DNA from: Bacillus rhizoplanae
Lineage (GTDB): Bacteria; Bacillota; Bacilli; Bacillales; Bacillaceae_G
Reading direction: 5' to 3'
NCBI RefSeq assembly: GCF_917563915.1
Contig: NZ_CAKJTI010000003.1
Location: 268,091-332,090, forward strand
Length of the DNA stretch: 64,000 bases
A program made the translations under genes and the position numbers. This document shows positions 34,104 through 44,113 of the stretch, piece after piece (position 1 is the first letter of the stretch; every line of letters starts with the position of its first letter). A model generated the notes under the pieces. The model made no database searches. It was not told the origin of the DNA and saw only the letters and a list, made by a program, of their open reading frames with translations.

Positions 34104-34532
34104 ATGATATCATTTTTAATCATTGTAGACGCTGGTATCCTTGCATTCATCAGCCTTATTCATATGTATTGGGCATGTGGTGGAACTTGGGGAAGTAAGG
34201 TTGTTCTTCCGATGAAAAAAGATAGCGGAGAATATGCTTTTATTCCACACAAAACAGGGACTTTTCTAGTGGCACTTGCCATTTTATGTTTTGCTATGAT
34301 GCTATTAGCTCAAAGTGGATATTTGTCTTTTTGGAATGCGAGTCGTTACACAAAATGGGGATGTATGATTCTAGCGGGAATTTTCTTTTTACGTGCAGTT
34401 GGTGATAGAAAGTATGTCGGAATCTTTAAAAAGGTAAAGGGAACAAAATTTTCAGTGTATGATACGTGGTTATACAGTCCGCTTTGTTTGTATATTGCAC
34501 TTTCTTTTTTCGTAGCGGTTTATAGTCAGTAG
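34104..34532 (+). CDS. DUF3995 family membrane protein
   Basis: 142 aa, four membrane segments, strong RBS GGGGGG. HMYWACGGTWGSKVVLP near residues 20-36 (H..W..GG.WG...LP) and the C-terminal WLYSPLCLYIALSF are typical of DUF3995. Function unknown. Confidence 0.85.
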   Translation: MISFLIIVDAGILAFISLIHMYWACGGTWGSKVVLPMKKDSGEYAFIPHKTGTFLVALAILCFAMMLLAQSGYLSFWNASRYTKWGCMILAGIFFLRAVGDRKYVGIFKKVKGTKFSVYDTWLYSPLCLYIALSFFVAVYSQ

Positions 34533-34596
34533 TATGCGAAAGGAAACCTTTCATCAATAAGGGATTGCTGAATTGCTAACAATTTCATGAAGTTGT

Positions 34597-34627
34597 AAAA
34601 CGAGGGGCGTATAATCCTCTCGTTTTT
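34597..34627 (+). terminator. Terminator after the DUF3995 gene
   Basis: AAAACGAGGG and CCTCTCGTTTTT form a short hairpin with a T-run. Confidence 0.7.
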
Positions 34628-34785
34628 GTTATGCATTTCTTTGTTATTTTCGACGTGGTTTATTATAGTATATATATATGCTTTTGTTGAAGAAAATTTG
34701 GGGTCTATACATAAAGGTCTAAATGATTCAATGAATTTACAAATTGAGAGGTTTACTTTACATAATAAGAGGATGTGGGAATACA

Positions 34786-36033
34786 ATGTCACTACAGTCA
34801 AAATATTTAGCAGGAATTTCACTTGGAGTAATGGGAGTTGGTTTTGTTGCAACAATCCCGTTTCAAGGAACGATAGTAGGGAATATTATACAAGGTGGAT
34901 TTGAAGCTGGTTTAGTAGGGGGACTCGCGGATTGGTTTGCAGTTACGGCACTGTTTCGCCATCCGATGGGGATACCAATTCCGCATACGGCTCTATTGCC
35001 AAAAAATAGAAAACGGATTACAAAAGGGCTCGTTTCCACACTGGAGAATGATTGGCTTACGAAAGAAAGTATTACCGATAAAATAAAAGAAATGAAGTTG
35101 GCTGCAACGGTATTACATATTGCGGAAAGAGAGCTGCATTCCGATGCGTTAAAGAAAGGGATTGTTACAATTGCTGAAAAGGCGATTCTGCAATTGAATA
35201 CAAAACAGTTAGCTATTGTTTTGGAAAAAGAATTAAAAAGGTATTTACATACAATTAACGTAGGTAATATTCTTCAAGTACTTGTCGATCAAATAGTTAC
35301 GCAACAATATGATGAAAAGGCGTTAGATTATCTGTTAGTCAAAGCGAAAGAATGGACAGCGCAAGATGCAGCACGCTATCAACTTGGTAGTTTAGGTATG
35401 AAGGCGCTGGAAAATATAAAAGTAGACGGTTTCTTACAGTTTACGCTTAAATCCTTTATGAGTATTGTCGATGAAGAAAAAGTTGGCAGCATTCTGCAAA
35501 AGTTTATTATTAATAATATTAGTAGTTTGCAAAACGTTGATAATAGCACGAGACAAGCTCTATTGATGAAAATTCGCTACGAAATCCTACATACTAAGGA
35601 GAATGAAGCGGTATTAAAAGAACTGGAGAATTGGAAAGAAAATTGGATTGTGAATTGGGAGGCAGCTGAGAAGATAACAGAATTTCTTGAGCAAGCAAAG
35701 CAAAAATTTGTAGATTTTATTCAAAAAGATGAGTTTACGGACAAATATCTTCTGCCGTTTCTGACAACACAAATGAATAAAATGAAAGAAGATGCAGCAA
35801 CAGTTCAGCGTATGGAAGATTGGTTACAAAAACAAATTGTAAAATTAGTTGAAAGCAATCATTCTAAAATCGGAAAACTTGTACAGGAAAATTTAGATAA
35901 ATTAGATGATAAAACACTTATTGAGATGATTGAAAATAATGTAGGAAAAGATTTGCAGTGGATTCGTGTAAATGGCGCTGTTTGTGGATTTATGATTGGA
36001 TTGGTTTTGGAAAGCTTAAAAGCGGTTATATAA
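34786..36033 (+). CDS. DUF445 family membrane-associated protein
   Basis: 415 aa from ATG 34786 (AGAGGATGTGGG upstream). The N-terminal part carries GFEAGLVGGLADWFAVTALF then RHPMGIPIPHTALLPKNRKR, the DUF445 hallmark. A long helical region follows and a C-terminal membrane segment reads GAVCGFMIGLVLESLK. Function unknown; a membrane-spanning or tethering role has been guessed for this family. Confidence 0.9.
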   Translation: MSLQSKYLAGISLGVMGVGFVATIPFQGTIVGNIIQGGFEAGLVGGLADWFAVTALFRHPMGIPIPHTALLPKNRKRITKGLVSTLENDWLTKESITDKIKEMKLAATVLHIAERELHSDALKKGIVTIAEKAILQLNTKQLAIVLEKELKRYLHTINVGNILQVLVDQIVTQQYDEKALDYLLVKAKEWTAQDAARYQLGSLGMKALENIKVDGFLQFTLKSFMSIVDEEKVGSILQKFIINNISSLQNVDNSTRQALLMKIRYEILHTKENEAVLKELENWKENWIVNWEAAEKITEFLEQAKQKFVDFIQKDEFTDKYLLPFLTTQMNKMKEDAATVQRMEDWLQKQIVKLVESNHSKIGKLVQENLDKLDDKTLIEMIENNVGKDLQWIRVNGAVCGFMIGLVLESLKAVI

Positions 36034-36101
36034 TAAAAAACAACTTGAATAGTGATAAGGAAAAATATATATCATATTCCTACATATAAAAGATAGGAAT
36101 T

Positions 36102-36144
36102 AAAACCTTTCACAGCTTGAAATGTAGCAGTGAAAGGTTTTTTT
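36102..36144 (+). terminator. Terminator after the DUF445 gene
   Basis: AAAACCTTTCAC and GTGAAAGGTTTTTTT pair across a 16-base loop. Confidence 0.88.
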
Positions 36145-36298
36145 ATGGCGTTTTGTCTTCAATGTTTTATTGAGTGCAATTTTTTTATAGTTTTTTCTTC
36201 TAAGTAATGAAGGTATATGAATTATATTCACGGAAATACTTACATATTTGTTTTCATATGATAAGTACATGTATCAACAAAAAGGAGGTTTTCGTACA

Positions 36299-37186
36299 AT
36301 GCAAGTAAGATTTAATGAATATCGTCTTCCTATGGTTGAATCAGGTCCATATGGAATTACGGTCGGTGTTGATAGAGCTCTTTGGTTTACGGAACATAAG
36401 GGTAATAGAATAGGAAGAATGACTGTAACCGGTGAAATACAGGAATTCTTCGTTCCTACATCAGATGCTGGGCTTTCATGCATAGCATCTGATACGAATG
36501 GGGATTTATGGTTTACAGAATACAAGACCGATAAGATTGGAAAGATTACAACGCAAGGTGAGATTACTGAATATATGCTACCTACTACAAAATCAGCTCC
36601 TTATGGAATAACGGAAGGACCTGATGGAGCAATATGGTTTACGGAACTAACAGGTAATAAGATAGGAAGAATTTCATTGTTAGGCGAGATTACCGAGTAT
36701 ACATTACCTAATTTGGAATCTTATCCGTCATTTATCGTATCAGGACCAGACGGGGCACTTTGGTTTACGGAGAACAAAAGTAATAAAATAGGGAAAATTA
36801 CTACATCTGGTCAAATTGTCGAATACTCTATACCTACAATGAATTCTGCTCCAGTAGGCATTACAAATGGACCTGATGGAGCGCTATGGTTTGTAGAAAT
36901 AAACGGAAATAAAATAGGAAGAATTACTACATCGGGAAAAATTAGCGAGTATCCTATCCCAACTTTAAATGCCCGACCACATGCTATTGTTGCAGGGATG
37001 GATGGAGTACTTTGGTTTACAGAGTGGGCAAGCAATCAGATTGGACGAATTACGGTGAATGGAGAAATTACGGAATATCAAATTCCTAAGGAAAACTCTG
37101 AACCACATGGGATTGTACTAGGACCAGATGGAGCAATATGGTTTGCAGAAGAATGTAATCAGATCGGACAGTTAATTTGTTTATAA
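36299..37186 (+). CDS. vgb: Virginiamycin B lyase homologue (streptogramin B lyase)
   Basis: 295 aa from ATG 36299 (AAAAAGGAGG upstream). A seven-fold repeat PDGA.WFTE...NKIGRIT gives a beta-propeller. The last two blades have RPHAI and SEPHGI with histidines 42 residues apart. A Glu lies two residues before the second His and another 14 residues after it. This spacing equals His228, Glu268, His270 and Glu284 of staphylococcal Vgb, which opens the streptogramin B ring at its ester. The sequence therefore supports activity, but regulation and natural substrate are unknown. No signal peptide. Confidence 0.87.
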   Translation: MQVRFNEYRLPMVESGPYGITVGVDRALWFTEHKGNRIGRMTVTGEIQEFFVPTSDAGLSCIASDTNGDLWFTEYKTDKIGKITTQGEITEYMLPTTKSAPYGITEGPDGAIWFTELTGNKIGRISLLGEITEYTLPNLESYPSFIVSGPDGALWFTENKSNKIGKITTSGQIVEYSIPTMNSAPVGITNGPDGALWFVEINGNKIGRITTSGKISEYPIPTLNARPHAIVAGMDGVLWFTEWASNQIGRITVNGEITEYQIPKENSEPHGIVLGPDGAIWFAEECNQIGQLICL

Positions 37187-37346
37187 AACTGTGTAATTCT
37201 AAATGAACTATTAATATTTCAGTAATAAGGGTACCACAAATGTGAATTTAATAGGATAAGAAAGAAACTTTTTCTGTAACTGTAGAGTAGGAGAGAAAAT
37301 AAAAAATGTTACTTATGAAATGATGCAATGTGTATATTGAAAGGAT

Positions 37347-38021
37347 GTGAATGTTAGTAAGGTAACACCTATACTAACAACTATGAAAATAAAAGTGATA
37401 ATAGCTGATGATAATTCCTTTATTAGAGAAGGCATGAAGATCATTTTAAGTACATACGCGGAATTTGAAGTGTTAGTAACGGTAAATGATGGTCAAGAAG
37501 CGCTAGAGTATTGCAAAAAATATGATGTGGATATTGCACTTTTAGATGTACGTATGCCGAATATGAACGGCGTGGAAGCAACGAAATTAATTTGTGAACA
37601 AACAAAAACGAAGCCGCTCATTTTAACTACATTTGATGATGACGAATATATTTTAGATGCAGTGAAAAATGGAGCAAAAGGTTATTTATTAAAAAATAAT
37701 GATCCAGAACGAATCCGAGATGCGATAAAAAGTGTTTATCACGGACATACTGTGATTCAAGATGTAGTCCTCGATAAAATTAAATCAAACTTACAAGAAA
37801 ATAAAGAAGAAGAACCGAAAATAGATAAGAATCTTTTCACAGAAAGAGAACTTAGTATTATTGCTCTTATTGCTAAAGGTTTTTCGAATAAAGAGATTTC
37901 AAAACAGCTTTTTATATCAGAAGGGACGATTGCGAACTATATTACCTCTATTCTTAGTAAAACGGGGCTTGAGCATCGTACGCAAATCGCAATTTACTAT
38001 TTAACAGGAACAGTGGATTAG
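37347..38021 (+). CDS. NarL/LuxR-family response regulator
   Basis: 224 aa, GTG start after AAAGGAT (an internal ATG at 37383 has no ribosome site). Receiver domain with IIADDNSF, phosphoacceptor Asp in IALLDVRMPNMNGVEA and Lys in GYLLKNNDPE. C-terminal LuxR HTH FTERELSIIALIAKGFSNKE then ISEGTIANYITSIL. It pairs with the histidine kinase four bases downstream. LnrK-like by locus architecture. Confidence 0.9.
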   Translation: MNVSKVTPILTTMKIKVIIADDNSFIREGMKIILSTYAEFEVLVTVNDGQEALEYCKKYDVDIALLDVRMPNMNGVEATKLICEQTKTKPLILTTFDDDEYILDAVKNGAKGYLLKNNDPERIRDAIKSVYHGHTVIQDVVLDKIKSNLQENKEEEPKIDKNLFTERELSIIALIAKGFSNKEISKQLFISEGTIANYITSILSKTGLEHRTQIAIYYLTGTVD

Positions 38022-38025
38022 AAAT

Positions 38026-39129
38026 ATGGAATTTTGGATCATTATTAGTAAGCTCATAGTTTTTCTATATATTGTGTTCAGTTATATCCATTCCAACGTT
38101 ACGAATCTACCATGGATTGTATTTGCTTTACTTCTGTATCTTTGTATAAATGTTACGATTTATATTTTGAAAAAAGATGCAGCGAAGAAAGTGGTTATAT
38201 TTACATCGATTGTCATTGCAATTGTTTCATATGGACAGATTCATCCGTTATTACTTTTATTGTTACCTCTGAATTTATATGAATTTATTTCTTATTACAT
38301 AAATGAAAAATGGCTGATTTTTTTCATTGTGCTTCTTCCGATTGTGTTTGTTGAGGAAGATTTACGTATGACATACGGTTTAATTGCTGTATTTAATTTT
38401 GTTATTTTCACAATGGCAAGGCTATATACGGAAAGGTTGTTGAAATTTGAGACGCAAAATGACATCATGCGAAAAGATATGCAAAGGCTCACAAAAAACT
38501 TGAATGAAAATAAAGAATACATCAGACAATCTGAATACACATTTAAGTTAGAAGAACGAAATCGATTATCACAAGAAATTCATGATAAAATTGGTCATTC
38601 TATGACCGGTGCGTTAATTCAAATGGAAGCGGCAAAAAGATTGATGGATATCGATAAGGAGAAAGCGGCGGAGCTTCTTCAAAATGCTATTCATATTTCC
38701 AAAGATGGAATTGAAAGTATTAGAATTACGTTAAAGAACATGAAACCACCAACTGAGCAAATCGGTATTCATCGTATGAAATTATTCATAGACGAATTTG
38801 CAGCGAAACATGATACGAAAATTTCATTTTTATATAAAGGGAATTTGGATGCTATTTCTCCAATTCAATGGAAAATCATTGGAGAAAATGTAACGGAAAC
38901 GTTAACGAATGCTATGAAATATGCGGAGGCAACTGTTATTTCAATCGATATACATGTTCTCAATACTGTTGTGAAGGTGCAAGTGAAAGATAACGGAAAA
39001 GGTGTACCTCAAGTAAAAAAAGGACTTGGCATTATTGGCATGGAAGAACGTACCGCATCTATTAACGGAACGATTATTGTAGATGGTACAAATGGTTTTT
39101 CAGTAACAATGTTATTACCGATACAGTAA
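38026..39129 (+). CDS. Sensor histidine kinase, HisKA_3 type
   Basis: 367 aa. About five membrane segments in residues 1-130, a coiled linker, then the phosphoacceptor RLSQEIHDKIGHSMTG near residue 186 and the ATPase motifs ENVTETLTNAMKYAEA and VKDNGKGVP. Intramembrane-sensing NarL-type kinase. Together with the preceding regulator and following ABC genes it resembles B. subtilis LnrJK, which senses linearmycin-type polyenes. That ligand is an inference. Confidence 0.9.
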   Translation: MEFWIIISKLIVFLYIVFSYIHSNVTNLPWIVFALLLYLCINVTIYILKKDAAKKVVIFTSIVIAIVSYGQIHPLLLLLLPLNLYEFISYYINEKWLIFFIVLLPIVFVEEDLRMTYGLIAVFNFVIFTMARLYTERLLKFETQNDIMRKDMQRLTKNLNENKEYIRQSEYTFKLEERNRLSQEIHDKIGHSMTGALIQMEAAKRLMDIDKEKAAELLQNAIHISKDGIESIRITLKNMKPPTEQIGIHRMKLFIDEFAAKHDTKISFLYKGNLDAISPIQWKIIGENVTETLTNAMKYAEATVISIDIHVLNTVVKVQVKDNGKGVPQVKKGLGIIGMEERTASINGTIIVDGTNGFSVTMLLPIQ

Positions 39130-39259
39130 GGAATAGATAAGATGAATGATCTCACAGGAAAAAAGTGAATATTCTCATGTGAAAAGAATGAACTTCTGCA
39201 CTGAGCAGGTTCATTCTTTTTGTTTATAATAACAGCAGAGAAACCGAAATAGGGGTGAA

Positions 39260-40198
39260 ATGATGAACGCATTGGAAATAAAAAACTTAACGAAAAAATT
39301 TGGTGATTTCATCGCAGTAGATAATATGTCTTTAGCGATTAAAGAGGGAGAGATATTTGGATTTTTAGGTTCAAATGGTGCTGGTAAAAGTACAACAATT
39401 AATATGATTGCTGGATTGCTAAGAAGTAACGAAGGTGAGATTAATATATTAGGAAAAAATAGTAAGAAGCATAGCCGATTTGCAAAAATGAACATCGGTA
39501 TTGTGCCGCAAGACTTAGCGATTTACGAGGAGTTAACCGCCTATGAAAATGTAAAATTCTTTGCAGGATTATATGGGTTACGAGGAGCTGAACTGAAAGC
39601 GAGAGTAGAAGAAGCGCTCCAGTTTGTAGGCCTCAGTGATAAACATAAAAGCTATCCGAAAAATTTCTCTGGTGGAATGAAGCGAAGACTTAACATTGCT
39701 TGTGCGATTGCGCATCATCCGAAATTAATTATTATGGATGAGCCGACAGTAGGGATTGATCCACAGTCAAGAAACTACATTCTCCAGTCTGTACGAAAAT
39801 TAAACGAAATGGGTAGCACAATCATTTATACAAGTCACTATATGGAGGAAGTAGAAGAGATTTGTACGAAGATTGCGATTGTTGATCACGGGAAGATTAT
39901 TGCGGAAGGAACGAAAGAACAGTTAAAAGCTATCATTACTGATACGAAAGATATTTGGATTGAAGTAAAATCACTTGAAAATATGGATGTGAACCAACTA
40001 AAAGAAATTAGCGGGGTTAAAGCTGTTCAAATAGAAGAAAACGTAATTAAAGTGAATTCCGATACAGGAGTGAACAATTTAAATAAAATTATTCAATATT
40101 TTATTAGTCATGATATAGAAATACGATCAGTAGAAGAACAGGCACCCAACTTAGAAACAGTGTTTCTGACGTTAACGGGGAGAAAATTACGAGACTAA
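39260..40198 (+). CDS. ABC transporter ATPase, LnrL-like
   Basis: 312 aa. Walker A GSNGAGKSTT near residue 36, signature FSGGMKRRLN near residue 134, Walker B LIIMDEPTVGIDPQSRN near residue 155 and H-loop YTSHYMEE near residue 191. The C-terminal extension of about 80 residues is typical of ABC-2 drug exporters. B. subtilis YfiL/LnrL has nearly the same length. Start ATG 39260 or 39263. Confidence 0.88.
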   Translation: MMNALEIKNLTKKFGDFIAVDNMSLAIKEGEIFGFLGSNGAGKSTTINMIAGLLRSNEGEINILGKNSKKHSRFAKMNIGIVPQDLAIYEELTAYENVKFFAGLYGLRGAELKARVEEALQFVGLSDKHKSYPKNFSGGMKRRLNIACAIAHHPKLIIMDEPTVGIDPQSRNYILQSVRKLNEMGSTIIYTSHYMEEVEEICTKIAIVDHGKIIAEGTKEQLKAIITDTKDIWIEVKSLENMDVNQLKEISGVKAVQIEENVIKVNSDTGVNNLNKIIQYFISHDIEIRSVEEQAPNLETVFLTLTGRKLRD

Positions 40199-40235
40199 CA
40201 AGATTAAGAGTGAATAGAAAAAGGAGGTTCATCGC

Positions 40236-41345
40236 TTGAACATCTTCAATATTGCTTTCATGCAAATTAAAAGAGATTTTCGAGATATAAGAACATTAGT
40301 TTTTATGTTAGCATTCCCAATTGTGCTTATGCTAGTCTTGGGAACAGCTTTAACAAATGCATTTAATAGTGACAGTCTTTCTATTAACAATATACAGGTA
40401 TTATATAAAGATGAAGCCGATAGTAAGTTTTCACAGTCCTTTGAAGCATTTATAAAAGAAACAGGTAAATCGGGAATTCACTTTAAAAAAGCTTCAACCG
40501 ATGTAGATGGAAAAGAAGAAGTGAAACAAAATAAATATGCTGGCTATGTAGAAATGAATCAAGATGGCGTGAAGTTATATGAGAGTGATCGGAATAGTAT
40601 TGAAGGAAGTATTGTTGAGGGAATGCTTACTACATTTGTCGATAAGTACAACGTAGCAGTAGAAGTTGCGAAAGTAGATCCTGGGAAAGTTAGTACAGTT
40701 ATTTCGAGTGGAAATCATGATGATTATATAAAAGAAAGATCTTTACAAGCTGCTAAAAAACCAAGTTCTATGGATTACTATGCAATTGTGATGACGACAA
40801 TGATTGCCTTGTACGGAGCGATGGGAGCGAGTTATCTCATTCGTGGAGAGCGATTACGAAGAACGGGAGATCGTTTAATCGCGGCACCTGTTAGTAAAGC
40901 GGAGATTTTCATAGGGAAAATACTTGGTAGTCTTGTAGCAAATGGGCTTTGTCTTCTTCTTGTTATTTTCTTTAGTAAGTTTGTGTATAAGGCAAATTGG
41001 GGTGACCATCTTGGAGTAGTTTTTCTTATTTTACTGACAGAAGTATTACTCGCGATTAGCTTTGGACTAGGGATAGGATATATTACGAAAACAGGTGAGG
41101 CAGCTAAAGCGGTTATTATGGTTGTTGTACAATTGGCCTCTATTTTTGGAGGAGCATATTTTGTGGTCGAAGAAAATATGCTTACAAATATGTCGCCATT
41201 AACATGGGCAAATACAGCGATTATGAAAATTATTTATGCGAATGATTTAGGGGCAGCACTTCCGGTAATTTCTTTAAATCTTGGAATTTCAGCATTGTTT
41301 TTATTGATTGCGATTATCGCATTACGTAGACGGGAGGGGCTATAA
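40236..41345 (+). CDS. ABC-2 type permease, LnrM-like
   Basis: 369 aa, TTG start after AAAAAGGAGG. One N-terminal membrane segment, a large extracellular domain (about residues 45-170), then five segments. GERLRRTGDRLIAAPVSKAE near residue 207 is the cytoplasmic motif of ABC-2 permeases. It forms the channel with the next gene. Confidence 0.87.
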   Translation: MNIFNIAFMQIKRDFRDIRTLVFMLAFPIVLMLVLGTALTNAFNSDSLSINNIQVLYKDEADSKFSQSFEAFIKETGKSGIHFKKASTDVDGKEEVKQNKYAGYVEMNQDGVKLYESDRNSIEGSIVEGMLTTFVDKYNVAVEVAKVDPGKVSTVISSGNHDDYIKERSLQAAKKPSSMDYYAIVMTTMIALYGAMGASYLIRGERLRRTGDRLIAAPVSKAEIFIGKILGSLVANGLCLLLVIFFSKFVYKANWGDHLGVVFLILLTEVLLAISFGLGIGYITKTGEAAKAVIMVVVQLASIFGGAYFVVEENMLTNMSPLTWANTAIMKIIYANDLGAALPVISLNLGISALFLLIAIIALRRREGL

Positions 41346-41346
41346 T

Positions 41347-42492
41347 ATGAAAGATATTTTATGGCTCATACAAAAAACATTATCTGTACTTTTGAAAAAT
41401 AAAAAAGGGTTACTTATTATTATTGGATTGCCAATAGCGGGATCACTCATTGCGTTTCTAATGTATGGAAATGCAGGACAAGGGACATTAAACATTGGGG
41501 TTGTAAATAATGAAAATCATTATATAGCAAATGATACAGTGAAATTTATAGAAGGATTAAATCATGTAAAAGTGAGTAAAATTCAAGCATCGGAAATAGA
41601 GGAGAAGCTTGCCTCGAAAAAGCTGGATGGAGTGATTACGTTAGATTCAGGTTTTTCAGAAAGTGTTCGCAATGGTAAACCGAGTCACATTCAAATTTCC
41701 TCAATTAAAGGTGCTCAAGTAACAGAATTTATAAAATCGTATTTGTATAATTATATTGATAATATAACGGCAATTAGTAAAGTAGCACAAAATGATCAAA
41801 ATATGTTCGAGAAAATGTATGCAGATTATCAAAAAAATTCATTTAAGTTAACAGCCGAGACGCTTAAGGACACTTCAAAAAATAAAGATATGACGAATCA
41901 AACAGTTGGTTATCTCATTATGTTTATGCTTTTTTCAGCAGTGAATTTCTCAGAATTAATTTTGAAAGAAAAAGAGAACAGAACGTATTTCAGGTTATTA
42001 TCAACACCGATAGATGGGAAGAAATATATTTTATCTAATGTTGCTGTTAATATGCTTATTTTGATCGTGCAAATTGTTGTAACAGTATTATTTATGACCA
42101 ATGTATTTCATATTGATATAAATATGCCTTTAATTGTTATGATTGGAGTACTGATGTTGTTTGGTTTAGTCGCAATTGGTTTATCATTAGCGATTGTATC
42201 TTTTGCGAAAAACTCAACTTCTGCGAATGCAATGCAAAATATTATTATTACACCAACATGTTTGCTTGCCGGATGCTTCTTTCCATTTGAAATTATGCCA
42301 GCATCTGTGCAAAAAATTGCTGAATTTCTTCCGCAGCGTTGGCTATTAGACACAATCACGAAATTACAGCAAGGGACACAGTTCGCAGATTTATATTTAA
42401 ACATTTTAATTTTATTTGCCTTTGCCATTGCCTTTTTCCTAATCGCAATTTATAAGTTTGGGCGTAATAACGATGCAAGGAATTTTATTTAA
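41347..42492 (+). CDS. ABC-2 type permease, LnrN-like
   Basis: 381 aa from ATG 41347, one base after the preceding stop; GGGAGGGG lies inside the upstream gene. Same topology as its partner; LKEKENRTYFRLLSTPIDGK near residue 208 is the coupling motif, and PTCLLAGCFFPFEIMP lies in the last third. Last gene of the five-gene locus, followed by a strong terminator. Confidence 0.87.
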   Translation: MKDILWLIQKTLSVLLKNKKGLLIIIGLPIAGSLIAFLMYGNAGQGTLNIGVVNNENHYIANDTVKFIEGLNHVKVSKIQASEIEEKLASKKLDGVITLDSGFSESVRNGKPSHIQISSIKGAQVTEFIKSYLYNYIDNITAISKVAQNDQNMFEKMYADYQKNSFKLTAETLKDTSKNKDMTNQTVGYLIMFMLFSAVNFSELILKEKENRTYFRLLSTPIDGKKYILSNVAVNMLILIVQIVVTVLFMTNVFHIDINMPLIVMIGVLMLFGLVAIGLSLAIVSFAKNSTSANAMQNIIITPTCLLAGCFFPFEIMPASVQKIAEFLPQRWLLDTITKLQQGTQFADLYLNILILFAFAIAFFLIAIYKFGRNNDARNFI

Positions 42493-42495
42493 TTA

Positions 42496-42542
42496 AAGAT
42501 ACAAAAGGGATGCAGTTTGATACTGCATCCCTTTTGTATCTT
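42496..42542 (+). terminator. Terminator of the two-component/ABC locus
   Basis: Perfect 21-bp arms (42496-42516 and 42522-42542; core GATACAAAAGGGATGCAGT) around TTGAT. Confidence 0.93.
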
Positions 42543-42715
42543 GGCTGACTAAAGCAGCTTTTGTAATATTGATATGCTTTTATAGAGTTCCATACAGTCT
42601 CCTTTTAAAAGAAAAATACTATTCGTAATGACGTTAAGCATTAAAACGAGCATTAAAAGCAGCTGCTTTTGAAATACTATGTAGAGAAAATTATTTTGTG
42701 CGGAAGGAAAACAAA

Positions 42716-43927
42716 ATGATGAAAAAGGTATTTCGGATTATTTCTATTATTATTGCCATATTAGCTTTTCTCATAATTTGGATGCATTTTGATGTAACAC
42801 TGGGAAGAAAAATAGAAGCGAAAAAAAATCAATCTAAAGAATATGAGCTGCACTATAGTGATTTCCAATTATTTGCTGAGGGGAAATCCTTATATGAGCA
42901 GTTATTTTCTGATATAAAAGAAGCGAAACATTCCATCTTCACTTATTTCTTCATTATTTCAGATGATAAAAGCAGTCATTCTTTTTTGAAGTTGTTAAAA
43001 GAAAAAGCAGAAGAAGGTGTACAAGTATACTTATCAGTCGATTGGATTAATGATTTGTCTTTCGAAAGAAAAATGAAAAATGAATTACAAGCGAGCGGTG
43101 TTCATTTTACATATAGTAGAAAACCTGAATTTCCATTCTTTTTTTATTCATTACACCATCGGAATCACCGTCGTATTACAACGATTGATGGGAAAATAGG
43201 ATATAGCGGTGGTTTCAATATAGGTGATGAGTACTTAGGAAAAGACAAGCGTTTTGGATATTGGCGAGATTATCATATACGAATACAAGGAGAAGGAGTG
43301 CAAGATTTAGAAAAACAGTTTGTATCAGACTGGAAACGAGATACTTCTGAAGGAATAACAAGCACTTTTAAGCAGATTGTCCCAGGTAAAACGTTACATA
43401 CATTGTCTTGTTATAATGGTCATGATGTGATTAAAAAGTACATTGAATTAATAAAGCAGGCAAAACAATCTATCGTTATTGCCACACCGTATTTTATACC
43501 AAAAGATGAAAAACTTATGAACGCTTTAATTCAAGCGAGGCAGCGTGGTGTTTCCGTTAAAATACTTTGGTCTTTTAAGCCAGATATTCCTCTTATAAAA
43601 GAGGCTGCATATCCTTATATTCGTCAAGCTATCGAGAATGGTATTTCCGTATACGGATATAAAAAAGGAATGTTTCATGGAAAAGCTATGGTATTTGATC
43701 ATGAAACAATCGTTACAGGAACAACAAATTTTACTTCACGTAGTTTTCGTATTAATGACGAGATGAATTTCTATATAAAGGGTGGTCCTATTCTTCAACA
43801 AGTAAATAAGGTATTGGCACAGGATTTTCAAGATTCAAAAGAAATGACGATATCATTCTTTGATAAGTTATCTTTTTGGGATCGGTGTAAAGAAAAGATA
43901 GCAGGGTTGTTTGATTACTATTTATAG
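42716..43927 (+). CDS. Phospholipase D / cardiolipin synthase-like protein
   Basis: 403 aa from ATG 42716 (CGGAAGGA upstream). One N-terminal membrane anchor (VFRIISIIIAILAFLIIW), then two PLD domains. The first HKD motif is HRRITTIDGKIGYSGG, with Arg in place of Lys. The second is HGKAMVFDHETIVTGTTN. It is shorter than housekeeping Cls, which has two anchors. Likely transfers phosphatidyl groups or hydrolyses phospholipids at the membrane. Confidence 0.85.
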   Translation: MMKKVFRIISIIIAILAFLIIWMHFDVTLGRKIEAKKNQSKEYELHYSDFQLFAEGKSLYEQLFSDIKEAKHSIFTYFFIISDDKSSHSFLKLLKEKAEEGVQVYLSVDWINDLSFERKMKNELQASGVHFTYSRKPEFPFFFYSLHHRNHRRITTIDGKIGYSGGFNIGDEYLGKDKRFGYWRDYHIRIQGEGVQDLEKQFVSDWKRDTSEGITSTFKQIVPGKTLHTLSCYNGHDVIKKYIELIKQAKQSIVIATPYFIPKDEKLMNALIQARQRGVSVKILWSFKPDIPLIKEAAYPYIRQAIENGISVYGYKKGMFHGKAMVFDHETIVTGTTNFTSRSFRINDEMNFYIKGGPILQQVNKVLAQDFQDSKEMTISFFDKLSFWDRCKEKIAGLFDYYL

Positions 43928-44113
43928 GATTAGTAATATAAATAAGAAAAAGTGCGGCGTAATGCGGCATTTTTTCTTGTTTGTAATAATCACTCGAGAA
44001 ACGAAAACATATTTTTACAACATATATTTTGGGTGATAAACTGAAATGGCAGGGAGGAATTATTTTCCGTTAATATGGGAAAATATGTGGTGAGATTCCA
44101 TGGGGGAGGAATT

